Part shown: piece after piece, positions 7,932 to 17,417 of the stretch
Layout of the letters: each line of letters opens with the position of its first letter
Numbering within the stretch: position 1 is the first letter of the stretch
Assembly: GCF_003030345.1 (NCBI RefSeq)
Contig: NZ_CP028158.1
Span: 992,001-1,056,000 of the forward strand
Length of the DNA stretch: 64,000 bases
Direction of reading: 5' to 3'
From: Plantactinospora sp. BC1
Lineage (GTDB): Bacteria > Actinomycetota > Actinomycetes > Mycobacteriales > Micromonosporaceae
The notes under the pieces: model-generated
What the model was told of the DNA's origin: nothing
Databases searched by the model: none
Seen by the model: only the letters and a program-made list of their open reading frames with translations
Translations under genes and position numbers: made by a program

Positions 7932-8963
7932 TCAGGCCATCCGGCGGACCCGCTGCTCGAGCTGGTCGGCCAGGCCGCTCCACTCGGCGGCGCACTGACG
8001 GCCCAGGTCAGCCAGCACGTAGATGCTGTGCGGGGGCACGTCGGCGGCGACCTCCTCCCAGCCCTCGGTGCCACCGGCGCGCAGGTTGAGCCAGCGCAGG
8101 ATGTTCCGGCCGGACTCGGTGAAGCGCAGCGACGGGTCGTTCATCAGCCCCTGGAGGATGGCGGCCCGGCTGGACTCCGGCGCGGACTGCGGGTGCATGT
8201 TCGTCGGCTCGCGGGAGGGCTCCCGGGCGGGGACCGGCTGGGGGCGCCGGGTCGCGTCGATCAGGTGGTTGTTGCGGCGCTCGCGAGGGGGTACCGGATC
8301 GTCGCCACGGCGCACCCGGGCGCGCACGTCCCGGGCCGTCGCCAGGGAGATGCCGGCCTCCCGGGCGATCTCCCGGAGCGACGCCTCGGGCCGCGCGGCG
8401 ATGATTTCGCTGGCCAGGACGCGCCCGGAGGCGCTGCTCACCGGCCTGGTGCGGCCGTCCCGGCCGACCCGGGCGGAGACCGTGGCGGCGCCGGCCCGGT
8501 GCCGGACGCTGGCGACGGTGCCGGGTGCGAGGCCGGTGGCCTTGCCGACCGCGCGGTCCGACCACTCGGGGTGCGAGCAGATGATCCGGGCGGCCGCCGC
8601 CTGCCGTTCGGCCAGCGAGAGCGGCAGCCCGTGCGCGGTGTTGGCGCGGACGGCGGCGACGAACTCCTCCCGCTCGCTGCCGTCGAAGAACTCGACCTCG
8701 ATGTACTCCTCGCCGCGCAGCATCGCCGCGTGCAGGCGGTGCATCCCGTCGATGACCCGCATCGTCCGGCGGCTGACCAGGATCGGCGGCAGTGTCGCGT
8801 CGATCTCCGCCAGCATCCGGCTGTGCTCCATGTTGAGGCCGGACAGCCGGGGCGAGTCCGCCGACCTCAGTTCCTCGATGCGGACCAGATCGGTACGCAG
8901 GGCATCTGGCACCGCCCCGATACGCTGGGCAAGATCGACGATCTTCCTGCCGTTCTGCTCCAC
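7932..8963 (-). CDS. StrR-like (ParB-fold) pathway-specific transcriptional activator
   Basis: About 343 aa. The ParB/Srx-like N-terminal half carries segments diagnostic of StrR, KasT, Bbr and Tei15-type activators: RSADSPRLSG, LPPILVSRRTMRVIDGMHRL and VRANTAHGLPLS, followed by WSDRAVGKATGLAPGTVASV. A helix-turn-helix follows at about residues 215-240 (ASLREIAREAGISLATA), then a proline-rich linker and a C-terminal domain. StrR-family proteins activate aminoglycoside, glycopeptide and aminocoumarin clusters. Start GTG 8963 follows GGGGGAG by about 5 nt; upstream in-frame starts lack an RBS. It lies between the two cluster operons and is the only cluster-situated regulator seen. A promoter with a flanking inverted repeat lies just upstream. 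Confidence 0.9.
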   Translation of the reverse strand: MEQNGRKIVDLAQRIGAVPDALRTDLVRIEELRSADSPRLSGLNMEHSRMLAEIDATLPPILVSRRTMRVIDGMHRLHAAMLRGEEYIEVEFFDGSEREEFVAAVRANTAHGLPLSLAERQAAAARIICSHPEWSDRAVGKATGLAPGTVASVRHRAGAATVSARVGRDGRTRPVSSASGRVLASEIIAARPEASLREIAREAGISLATARDVRARVRRGDDPVPPRERRNNHLIDATRRPQPVPAREPSREPTNMHPQSAPESSRAAILQGLMNDPSLRFTESGRNILRWLNLRAGGTEGWEEVAADVPPHSIYVLADLGRQCAAEWSGLADQLEQRVRRMA

Positions 8964-9011
8964 CGTTACTCCCCCCGAAGGACCGTGGCTGGAAACGACG
9001 GCACGGCGTCG

Positions 9012-9042
9012 CGGCAAACGCCACTATAAAGCGGCTTTGCCG
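9012..9042 (-). promoter_or_regulatory. Promoter of the StrR-like gene with flanking inverted repeat
   Basis: On the minus strand a TATAGT -10 hexamer (9028-9023) lies about 60 nt before the StrR-like start. It is bracketed by a perfect inverted repeat, CGGCAAA (9012-9018) and TTTGCCG (9036-9042), 24 nt centre to centre. A dimeric regulator bound across the -10 would repress, so autoregulation is a natural reading. The whole 9043-9165 stretch is unusually AT-rich and holds no gene. Confidence 0.4.
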
Positions 9043-9165
9043 TTACGAAGTATTGACTAGAGCCTAACCCCCGTGCTGATCCGACGATAACACGCGCGTT
9101 TCGGAGACGACAGGTTAGGAAAGCACCAAGTCGATTATCGGCTTTATCACCAACGCCGCGCCGCG

Positions 9166-12100
9166 TCAACCATCGGCCCCTGTTTCGAGACCGCCGCGTT
9201 CCATAAACTCCGCGATACCGGCGACCGTTGGCTGGTCATAGACCTCGTGTACCGGCACGTCCACGCCGAACACCGACCGCAACTCGAACGCCAGCACCGT
9301 TACCGTCAGAGAGTCCGCGCCGAGCTCGAAGAAGTCGTCGTGCACACCGACGGACTCGCGCCGCAGGACCGTGGCACAGATGTCGGCGACGGCGCGCTCG
9401 GTCGGGGTACGCGGGGCGGTGGCGGCGGAGGACGGCCGCGCGGCCGACGGCCAGGGCAGGGCGGCATGGTCCACCTTGCCGTTGGCGTTGCTCGGCAGCG
9501 ACGTCACCGCCACCACCGCCGGCACGAACGCCGCCGGAAGATGCCTTCGTACGTGTCCGGTCAGCTCCGCCGCGTCGGCTTCGCCGGTTTCGACGAAGGC
9601 CACCAGCCTCGGCGTACCGTCCACCGCCGCCCCGGTGGCCACCACGACCCGCTCGACGGCGGGATGCGCCGCCAGTACCGCCTCGATCTCGCCCGGTTCG
9701 ATCCGTACCCCGTGGACCTGCACCTGCCGGTCCGACCGCCCACGATGCTCCACCAGGCCGTCCAACCGCTCCCGGGCGAGGTCGCCGGTCGCGTATAGCC
9801 GGCGCCCCGACCCGCTCGGGTCCGGCCGGAAGGCGGCGGCGGTGCCCGCCGGATCGCCGAGGTAGCCCCGGCCGACCCCGAAGCCGCCGACGTAGAGCTG
9901 ACCGACCGTGCCGGTGGGGACCGGCTCCAGCGCGTCGTCGAGGATGTGCAGCCCGGCATGCGGGTAGGCGCTGCCGATGGGGCAGTTGTCACCCTCCGGC
10001 GCGGCGCCGAGGTGCCAACTGGCGACGTCGTCACTGCACTCGGTCTGCCCGTACGCGTTCACCAGCGGGACCGCCGGGTAGCGCTCGAACCAGCGCCGGG
10101 CGACGTGGGCCGGTAGCGCCTCGCCGGTGGAGATCATGAAACGCAGGTCGGGCAGCGGCACCGGCTCGGCGCTCGGCCGCAGCGCCGCGTCGAGATACGA
10201 GGCGACCACCTCCGCGACGGTGATCCGCTCGCGCGCCAGCACCGGCACCAGCGCGGTCGGGTCCTCGACCACCTCGTCGGGCAGCACCACCACCTCGGCG
10301 CCGACCAGGAGTGGGGCCAGCAGCTGCCAGACCGCGACCACGAAGGTGGACCGGGCGGTCTGCGCCACCCGGTCGCCGCCGGCGAGCCCGAACTCGTCGA
10401 TCTTGGCGAGCAGGTGGTTGAGCACGCCGCCCGCCTCCAGCAGTACGCCCTTGGGCAGGCCGGTGGAGCCGGAGGTGTGCAGGACGCAGGCCAGGTCACC
10501 CGGGTGCCCGAGCGGTGGGTCCGGTACCGCTGCCGGCAGCGCCCCGGCGATCGGGGCCGCTGCACCGCTGTCGATCGGCACCGCCGCGACGCCGTCGGTG
10601 ACCTCCGCGAGTACCGCCGCGCAGTCCGGTCCGGTCAGGACCAGGGCCGGGGCGCTGCCGTCGAGCACCGCGCGCAGACGCGGGACCGGATCGCCCGGAT
10701 GCAGCGGCAGGTACGCCGCACCGGCCCGCAGCACCGCGACGACACCGACCAGCAGTTCCACGCCGCGCGGCGCGAGCACGCCGACGACGCTCTCCCGGCC
10801 CACGCCCCGGTCGCGCAGCAGGGCCGCCAGGGCGGCGGTGCGCTCGTCCAGCTCGGCATAGCTGAGCACCCGGTCGCCGCAGGAGACCGCCCGGGCCTGC
10901 GGCGTGCGCGCGGCCTGCCGCCCGAAGCGGAGGGCGAAGGATTCGCCGCCGGCCCGGTCCGCCGGCTCGCCGCCGGGTCGGGCCTGCGGAGAGCGCAACC
11001 GGTCCTGCCGCCCGGCCGGGTCGGCGGCGAGTGCCGCGAGGCAGTCGCGGTAGTAGCCGACCAGGCGGTCCACCTCGGCGTCGCCCAGGCCGGTGCAGCT
11101 CAGCTCCAACCGGATCGCGCCGCTGTACGGGTCGACGCCGAAGTCGGCCAGCAGCGACAGGCCGGTCTGGTCGCGCAGATCCGTCTCGATCACCTCGACG
11201 CCGGCCTGCTCCATCTGCCGGTACACGTGGAAGGAGGTGAAGTTGAACGCGGTGTCCAGCAGATAGGCCACGCCCAGGTCGCGGGTGATCCGGGTCAGCG
11301 GGTACCGGCGGTGGGGCAGTTGCGCGGTCTCCAGGGCGAAGACCGCGCGCACCAGCTCGGCCCAGCTACCCGCGCCGACCCGGACCCGCAGCGGCAAGGT
11401 GTTGAGGAACTGGCCGAGGACGCGCTCGCCGTCGGCCACCTCCATCCGGCCGTTGGCGACCAACCCGGTGACGACGTCGGCCTCGCCGGTGGCGAGCGTC
11501 GTGGCCCGGACGTGCGCGGCGAGCAGCACGCTCTTGAGCGGCACCGCCAGGGACCGGGCCACCCCGGCGAGCCCCTCCGCGACCTTCGGGTCCACCGGCA
11601 CGTCGACCAGCCGGTGCCGGTCGCCGCGCCCGCCGCGCCCGGGCGAGAGCAGCGTGCCGGTGGTGCCGGCGAGCCGGTCGAGCCAGAAGTCGCGGTCGGC
11701 CACCCGGGCCACGCTGTCGCGTTCCGCCGCGACGAAGTCGACGAAGGCGGCTCGACACGGCCGCTCCGCCACCGGCGCGCCGCCGACCGCGGCGAGATAG
11801 CGGCCGAACAGGTCGGTCAGCAGCGTCGCCACGCTCCAGCCGTCGAGTACGGCCTCGTGCATCGTCAGCGTGAACTGGAACGTCTCGTCGGTGCGGCGAT
11901 GCACCGCGAAGCGCACCAGCGGGGCCTGGGCCCAGTCGAAGCGCCGGGCCTGCTCGGCGGCGACGAAATCGGCGAGTGCCCGCTCCCGCTCGTCCGCCGG
12001 CAGGTCCCGCAGGTCGTACACCTGCAGCGGCACCCGCGCGGTCTCCTGCACCAACTGGAGCGGCTCGCGGAATCCGGTGAGGGCGAAGGAGGTACGCAGG

Positions 12101-15100
12101 ATCGGGTGCTCCCGCGCGATCTGGTCGAGTACCTCGCGCAGCAGGTCGGGGTGGAGCGGCGCCCGCAGGTGCGCGGTACGGGTGTTGTGGAAGACCGGTG
12201 CGCCCGGGCGGTACTCGCTGTCGAAGACCATCCCGGCCTGGGTCGCCGCGAGCGGGTACGCCGCCACGACGCCGTCCGGCAGCGCCGCCCGGTCCGCGTC
12301 GTCGAGCAGTTCGAACGGGCCGACCGGTCGGGCCGGGGCGGTCGGATCGGCCCGCTCGGGTGCGGCGGCGATCGCGGCGGCCAGCCGGCGCACGGTCCGG
12401 TGCTCGAACAACTGCTGCACCGAGAAGGCGACGTCGCGCTCGGCGGCGACCGCCCGCATCTGGATGCTCCGGATCGAGTCGCCGCCGAGGGCGAAGAAGT
12501 CGTCGTCGATGCCGACCCGGTCCACGCCGAGCGCGGCCACCCAGACCGCGCAGAGCACCTCCTCGGTCGGGAACCGGGGCGCCTGGTACGCGGCGGTCAG
12601 CTCCGGCCGGCTGCTGTCCGGGGCCGGCAGTGCCGCCCGGTCGACCTTGCCGCCGCGCGTGGTGGGAATCGCGTCGATCGGCACCAGCACCGCCGGCACC
12701 ATGTACGGCGGCAGCCGCTCCCCGAGGAACTCGCGCAGCGCGTCGAGCGACGGCGCCCCGGTGCCGGCGACGTAGTAGCCGACCAGGCGGGGCCCGGCGA
12801 CGCCGTCGCGTACCGTCGCCACCGCGTCCCGGACATCGGGGTGCTGGCGCAGCGCCTCCGCCACCTCCGCCGGCTCCACCCGAAAGCCGTTGATCTTCAC
12901 CTGGTCGTCGATCCGGCCCAGGAAGTCGAGCCGCCCGTCGGCGCGGTACCGGCCGAGGTCGCCGGTGCGGTAGAGGCGTCCACCGTCGCCGAACGGGTCC
13001 GGGACGAACCGCTCGGCGGTCAGGTCGGGGCGGCCGAGATAGCCACGGGCGAGCCCCGGCCCGCCGAGGTACAGCTCACCCGGCACGCCCGGGGGTACCG
13101 GCCGACCCCGCTCGTCGAGCACGTAGACGTGGTATCCGGGCAGGGGCCGGCCGATCGGCGGCGCCGCACCCGACACGTCGGCGGTGAGCCGCAGGTAGGT
13201 GGCGTTCACCGTCGCCTCGGTCGGGCCGTAGCAGTTGTAGACGGCGGTGGCCGGCGCGGCGGCGAGGGTCGCGGCGAGCGGACCGGGCAGCGCCTCACCG
13301 GCCACGATCAGCAGGGCCGGCGGTGTCCCGTCGGCGCCGGCCGGCGCCAGCAGCCCGGCGTCGACCAGCGTGGCCAACTGGGTGGGGGTGGCGTTCACTG
13401 CCGCGATGCCCTGGCCCCGGAGGTACCGGACCAGCCCGTGGTTGTCCCGCCGCAGCGACGGCGGCAGCAGGTGGAGTTCGTGCCCGTCCAGGAGCAGGAC
13501 GAGCTGTTGCAGCGAGGCGTCGAAGGTGACCGGGGCGTTCAACACCACCCGGGCGGGCCGGTCGAGGTGTCCACCGTAGACGGCGGCCCGCATGGCGTCG
13601 TGGAAGGCGGCGAGCGCGCGGTGGCTGACCAGGACGCCCTTCGGCCGCCCGGTCGAGCCGGAGGTGTAGATGGCGTAGGCGGGATTGTCCGGGCCGGCCA
13701 CCGGCGCCGGGTCCGCCGTCGGCTCGTCCGGGTCGGCCGGCGGCAGGTCGGTGTCCAGCCGCAGTATTTCGGCCGAGGGCAGGCTTAGCCGGGTGGCGAC
13801 CTCGGCGACCGTGACGACCAGCTTCAGTCCCGCGTCGCGGAGCTGGAACGCGACCCGCTCCGCCGGCCCGTCCGGGTCCAGCGGTACGTAGCCGCCGCCG
13901 GCCTTCAGCACGGCCAGCACGGCGACCGGCAGCTCCGGGCCGGGCGGCAGGCAGACCCCGACGAGGGTCTCGGCGGCGACACCACGGGCCGTCAGGTGCC
14001 GGGCCAACCGGTTGGCCCGGGTGTTCAGCTCGCCGAAGGTGAGGGTGGTGTCGCCGTACACCACCGCCGGCCGGTCGGGCGTGCTCGCCGCCCGGTGCTG
14101 GAAGCGGTGGTGGAAGCAGATCGGCTCGACGGTCGACGGCGGTGCGGCCCGCCAGGTGCCGGCCAGCAGGGCGCGCTGCTGCGCGGGGGGCAGCAGCGAC
14201 AGCTCCGCGACCGGGGTGTCAGGGCGACTAAGCGCCTCCCGGAGCAGCTGCCCGAGGTGGGCCGCGAGCCGGGACGCGGTGGCGTCGTCGAGCGCCTCCG
14301 CGTCGTAGCGCAGCACGGTCGCGAGCCCGTCCGGGGTACGCACGACGGAGAGCTTCAGGTCGAAACGGTCGGCGGGGCCCTCGGCAGCCACCACCCGGAA
14401 GGTCACCGGGCCGGCCTGCACGGCGCCGGGCAGGTCGAGGTACTCGAAGGCCAGCGGGACGTACGGGGTGGCCGCCTCGGCCGGCAGGTCCCAGCCGAAG
14501 TACTGGTGCAGCCGGCCGTTCTCGGCGTCCGCCGCACCGAGCCGTTCGACGGCGGTGCGCAGCGACCACTGTGGATCGACGGTGGCGAGGTGCGGCGTGA
14601 ACCGGGTGAGCGGCCCCACCACGTCGGCGAGTTCCTCGTCGTCGCGGCCGTCGGCGGCCACCGCGACCAGGACCCGCCGCTCGGCGGTGAGCCGGGCCAG
14701 CAGCACCCGCCACACCGCCAGCAGCACCGCGTCGGCCGGTGCCTCGAAGCCGTCGATGGCGGCCGAGGTCTCCGCCTCGACGGGGACGGGACAGTCCCGG
14801 GGCGTGCACCGGTCGGATCGCGGGTCGGGGGCCCGTTCCGCCAGCGGCAGGTCGCGAGCGAGCGCCTCCCGGAGACCGTCCTCTTCGGACAGGGTCTGCC
14901 AGTGGTCCCGGCCGGCGGCCGACTCGGGCGACTCCAGCAGTTCGTTGAGCCACTCCGCCAGGTCGGCGTACTGCACCGGCTCGGTCGTCGGGGCCGGCCC
15001 TCCGACGGCCGCGTGGTACTCCGCCGCGATCGCCGCCGTCAGCGGGCCGATCGAGCCGGTGTCGAGGCACATCGCCGACGCGGTCACCTCCAGGCGGTGC

Positions 15101-15483
15101 CGGTCGGGACCGAGCCGGGTGAGCCGGAAGCGCGGCGGGGTCCGCACACCGCCCACGGCGTCGGCGTCGGGTCCGGGTTCGGGAACGGCGCCGTCCACGT
15201 CGAGTCGTCCCGGCCGGGCCGGCCCGATCGCCTGCACCGGCAGGCTCATCGACGGCAGGGTGGGAAAGCCGGTGCGCAGGATCTCGTACCGCGCCACCAC
15301 CGCGTCGACGGCCGTGCCGAGGGCCGCCACGTCCAGTGGCCCGTCCACCGCGACCACGCCGCGCACCAGGTAGGGTCCGGGCTCACCGGCCGCGACGGTC
15401 GAGATCCGCTGCTGCAACGGCGAGAGCCGGTACGCCTCACCGGCTCCGGCGCCACCGGCCTCCGCGTTCTCAGTGACAGTCAC
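9166..15483 (-). CDS. Two-module nonribosomal peptide synthetase (C-A-PCP-C-A-PCP)
   Basis: 2105 aa. C1 (about 20-440) has SAMCLDT (136-142) in place of HHxxxDG, losing both His. A1 (455-950) has pocket residues D-A-Q-N-I-A-C-V-N-K (GrsA numbering 235-517), which I cannot assign. PCP1 follows (GGDSIRSI, about 1001). C2 (1075-1490) reads HEAVLDG (1209-1215), with the catalytic second His changed to Glu. A2 (1515-2010) has V-V-W-E-I-T-A-D-D-K: like Dab/Dap pockets (DIWELTADDK) but without Asp235, which normally anchors the alpha-amine. PCP2 has GADSLTV (about 2055). There is no thioesterase or epimerase. GTG 15483 was chosen because GGGGGT lies 8 nt upstream. It is transcribed divergently from the ABC exporter pair. 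Its order relative to the other megasynthases is not fixed by the sequence. Confidence 0.92.
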   Translation of the reverse strand: MTVTENAEAGGAGAGEAYRLSPLQQRISTVAAGEPGPYLVRGVVAVDGPLDVAALGTAVDAVVARYEILRTGFPTLPSMSLPVQAIGPARPGRLDVDGAVPEPGPDADAVGGVRTPPRFRLTRLGPDRHRLEVTASAMCLDTGSIGPLTAAIAAEYHAAVGGPAPTTEPVQYADLAEWLNELLESPESAAGRDHWQTLSEEDGLREALARDLPLAERAPDPRSDRCTPRDCPVPVEAETSAAIDGFEAPADAVLLAVWRVLLARLTAERRVLVAVAADGRDDEELADVVGPLTRFTPHLATVDPQWSLRTAVERLGAADAENGRLHQYFGWDLPAEAATPYVPLAFEYLDLPGAVQAGPVTFRVVAAEGPADRFDLKLSVVRTPDGLATVLRYDAEALDDATASRLAAHLGQLLREALSRPDTPVAELSLLPPAQQRALLAGTWRAAPPSTVEPICFHHRFQHRAASTPDRPAVVYGDTTLTFGELNTRANRLARHLTARGVAAETLVGVCLPPGPELPVAVLAVLKAGGGYVPLDPDGPAERVAFQLRDAGLKLVVTVAEVATRLSLPSAEILRLDTDLPPADPDEPTADPAPVAGPDNPAYAIYTSGSTGRPKGVLVSHRALAAFHDAMRAAVYGGHLDRPARVVLNAPVTFDASLQQLVLLLDGHELHLLPPSLRRDNHGLVRYLRGQGIAAVNATPTQLATLVDAGLLAPAGADGTPPALLIVAGEALPGPLAATLAAAPATAVYNCYGPTEATVNATYLRLTADVSGAAPPIGRPLPGYHVYVLDERGRPVPPGVPGELYLGGPGLARGYLGRPDLTAERFVPDPFGDGGRLYRTGDLGRYRADGRLDFLGRIDDQVKINGFRVEPAEVAEALRQHPDVRDAVATVRDGVAGPRLVGYYVAGTGAPSLDALREFLGERLPPYMVPAVLVPIDAIPTTRGGKVDRAALPAPDSSRPELTAAYQAPRFPTEEVLCAVWVAALGVDRVGIDDDFFALGGDSIRSIQMRAVAAERDVAFSVQQLFEHRTVRRLAAAIAAAPERADPTAPARPVGPFELLDDADRAALPDGVVAAYPLAATQAGMVFDSEYRPGAPVFHNTRTAHLRAPLHPDLLREVLDQIAREHPILRTSFALTGFREPLQLVQETARVPLQVYDLRDLPADERERALADFVAAEQARRFDWAQAPLVRFAVHRRTDETFQFTLTMHEAVLDGWSVATLLTDLFGRYLAAVGGAPVAERPCRAAFVDFVAAERDSVARVADRDFWLDRLAGTTGTLLSPGRGGRGDRHRLVDVPVDPKVAEGLAGVARSLAVPLKSVLLAAHVRATTLATGEADVVTGLVANGRMEVADGERVLGQFLNTLPLRVRVGAGSWAELVRAVFALETAQLPHRRYPLTRITRDLGVAYLLDTAFNFTSFHVYRQMEQAGVEVIETDLRDQTGLSLLADFGVDPYSGAIRLELSCTGLGDAEVDRLVGYYRDCLAALAADPAGRQDRLRSPQARPGGEPADRAGGESFALRFGRQAARTPQARAVSCGDRVLSYAELDERTAALAALLRDRGVGRESVVGVLAPRGVELLVGVVAVLRAGAAYLPLHPGDPVPRLRAVLDGSAPALVLTGPDCAAVLAEVTDGVAAVPIDSGAAAPIAGALPAAVPDPPLGHPGDLACVLHTSGSTGLPKGVLLEAGGVLNHLLAKIDEFGLAGGDRVAQTARSTFVVAVWQLLAPLLVGAEVVVLPDEVVEDPTALVPVLARERITVAEVVASYLDAALRPSAEPVPLPDLRFMISTGEALPAHVARRWFERYPAVPLVNAYGQTECSDDVASWHLGAAPEGDNCPIGSAYPHAGLHILDDALEPVPTGTVGQLYVGGFGVGRGYLGDPAGTAAAFRPDPSGSGRRLYATGDLARERLDGLVEHRGRSDRQVQVHGVRIEPGEIEAVLAAHPAVERVVVATGAAVDGTPRLVAFVETGEADAAELTGHVRRHLPAAFVPAVVAVTSLPSNANGKVDHAALPWPSAARPSSAATAPRTPTERAVADICATVLRRESVGVHDDFFELGADSLTVTVLAFELRSVFGVDVPVHEVYDQPTVAGIAEFMERGGLETGADG

Positions 15484-15636
15484 GGGCGACCCCCATCGGA
15501 CGGTACGTCGGTTGAGACACCACACACTCCTGGCCGCCTGTGGCGCACGGTTCCCGCGTGGCCGACCCGATCGCGCCAGTGCGGCGATCCGGGCCAGGAC
15601 GGCGAAGGCGACCAGGTCGTATCGGCCGATCGCAAT

Positions 15637-15689
15637 GTGGACGGTAACCGAACTGTCCACTCTCGGGAAGCGCCGTCGCGGGCTACCCT
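15637..15689 (+). promoter_or_regulatory. Operator and leaderless promoter of the ABC exporter operon
   Basis: A -10-like TACCCT (15684-15689) lies six nt before the GTG start at 15696, so the mRNA is probably leaderless. Immediately upstream of the expected -35 position is an inverted repeat, GTGGAC (15637-15642) and GTCCAC (15655-15660), with a 12-nt spacer. Its centre near -48 suits an activator. The other half of this 212-nt divergent region serves the NRPS gene starting at 15483. Confidence 0.4.
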
Positions 15690-15695
15690 CCGACC

Positions 15696-17417
15696 GTGCG
15701 CCGACCCGACGACAATGCCGTGGAGCGGCCGGACCTGCGTTCCGCAGCCGTGCTGTTCCGCTGGATCGCCAAGCGGCAGTGGCGGTTGCTGGTGTACGGC
15801 TGCACGCTCGCCGTCGTCGCGATGGGCACCCGGAGCCTCATCCCGGCCGGGGTGGGACGGGCCGTCGACGCGCTGGTGGCCGGCGGAACGGACGGTGTCT
15901 TCGCCCGGTGGGTCGGCGCGGTCGGCGCGGTGGGGGTGCTGAGCACGGTGGCGAGCGTCTGGGCGCACCGGGTCTCCGTGTCGATCCGGCTGGCAGCCGG
16001 CTTCCGGGTGCAGCGGCTCACGGTCGGGCACGTGGCCGGGCTGGGCGACACCGTCCGGCGCCGACTCGTCGCCGGTGAGGTGGTGGCGCTCTCCGGGATC
16101 GAGTCGGCGAACGTGGGGTTCGCGTTGGTCGCGGCGGCGAACCTGGCCGGGGCGGTCGCCTCGGTGGTCGTCATCGCGGTACTCCTGCTGGCGGCGTCAC
16201 CCGCGCTGGGCGCCGTGGTCGTGCTCGGGGTGCCGGTCACGCTCGCGGCGGTCGGCGCGTTCGCCGCACCGCTGCAACGCCGTCAGCGCCGGGTCGGCGA
16301 CGCGCTCGCCGGGGCCGCGTCGGTCGCCGCCGACGTCGCGGCCGGGCTGCGGGTCCTGCGCGGCATCGGCGGCGAGCAGAACGTCCTGGCCCGCTACCAC
16401 CGCGCCTCGCAGCAGGTGCGCCACACCGCGGTCGTCACGGCCCGGACCCAGGCCACGATGTACGCCGCACAGGTGCTGCTGCCCGGTCTGGTGCTGGTCA
16501 CCGTCACCTGGCTCGGGGCGCGGGCCGCCGCGGCGGGCCGGATCAGCGCGGGCGAACTGGCCGCCTTCTACGGCTACGCCGCCTTCCTCTTCCTGCCGCT
16601 GAGCGCGGCGTCGGACGCGGTCGTCGCGCTGACCCGGGGGCTGGTCTCGGCACGCCGGGTGCACGCGCTGCTGACGATCGGGCGGGACCGGCCCGAACCG
16701 GCCCGGCCGCTCTCCCCGCCGGACGGGGACGTCGGGCTGGTCGACCACGACTACGGAGTGACCGTACGACCGGGCACGCTCACCGCGATCGTCTGCCTCG
16801 ACCCGGGCGACGCCGTGGCGGTACCGGCCCGGCTGGCCGGCTACGCGGCCGGGGACGTCCGCCTCGGCGGCGTACCCCTGGATCGGCTGCCCCTGGCGGA
16901 GCTGCGGCGGCGGGTGCTCCTCGTCGACGCGGACGCGGTGCTCTTCGCCGGCACGCTGGCGGAGACCCTCGACCCGCCCCGCGCCGGCCGTGGCGTGCCG
17001 CCGGAGCTGGCCCTGGCCACGGCGGCGGCCGATGACCTGCTCAGCGGTGACCCGGCGGGCTGGTCCCGGCCGGTGACCGAGCAGGGCCGCTCCCTGTCGG
17101 CCGGGCAACGGCAGCGGCTGGCCCTGGCCCGGGCGCTGGTCGCCGACCCGGACGTGCTGCTGCTGGACGAACCGACGAGCGCGCTGGACGCCCACACCGA
17201 GGCGCGGGTGGCGGAGTCGTTGCCGGGGACCCGGGCCGGACGGACCACGGTGCTGCTGACCGCGAGCCCGCTGCTGCTGGCCCGGGCGGAGCACGTCGTG
17301 CTGGTCGAGGGCGGGCGGGCGGTGGCCGAGGGCAACCATCCGAGCCTGCTCGCCGATGACGAGCGCTACCGCGAACACGTCGGCCGGGGCGCCGCCGAGA
17401 CGGCGGTACGACCGTGA
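15696..17417 (+). CDS. ABC exporter half-transporter with degenerate nucleotide site
   Basis: 573 aa: an N-terminal transmembrane domain (six hydrophobic segments between residues 25 and 310) fused to a nucleotide-binding domain. The signature LSAGQ (467-471) and Walker B VLLLDEP (487-493) are intact. Walker A is unrecognisable (VCLDPGDAV near 366 in place of GxxGxGKS), and the H-loop His is absent (TASP near 522). It overlaps the next gene by GTGA, so the two halves should be made in equal amounts and form a heterodimer. Likely role: export of the cluster product across the membrane, possibly handing it to the acylase outside, and self-protection. Confidence 0.9.
   Translation: MRRPDDNAVERPDLRSAAVLFRWIAKRQWRLLVYGCTLAVVAMGTRSLIPAGVGRAVDALVAGGTDGVFARWVGAVGAVGVLSTVASVWAHRVSVSIRLAAGFRVQRLTVGHVAGLGDTVRRRLVAGEVVALSGIESANVGFALVAAANLAGAVASVVVIAVLLLAASPALGAVVVLGVPVTLAAVGAFAAPLQRRQRRVGDALAGAASVAADVAAGLRVLRGIGGEQNVLARYHRASQQVRHTAVVTARTQATMYAAQVLLPGLVLVTVTWLGARAAAAGRISAGELAAFYGYAAFLFLPLSAASDAVVALTRGLVSARRVHALLTIGRDRPEPARPLSPPDGDVGLVDHDYGVTVRPGTLTAIVCLDPGDAVAVPARLAGYAAGDVRLGGVPLDRLPLAELRRRVLLVDADAVLFAGTLAETLDPPRAGRGVPPELALATAAADDLLSGDPAGWSRPVTEQGRSLSAGQRQRLALARALVADPDVLLLDEPTSALDAHTEARVAESLPGTRAGRTTVLLTASPLLLARAEHVVLVEGGRAVAEGNHPSLLADDERYREHVGRGAAETAVRP

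Noticed and set aside
10414-13788. Long plus-strand open frames opposite the NRPS genes (also 26908-31038, 30552-35216, 39423-43565, 48291-51332)
   Set aside because: They are antisense shadows caused by very high third-position GC. The minus strand carries complete C, A, PCP, KS, AT and AMT motifs, while the plus frames show only Arg/Gly/Pro/Ala-rich low-complexity protein and no ribosome binding sites.
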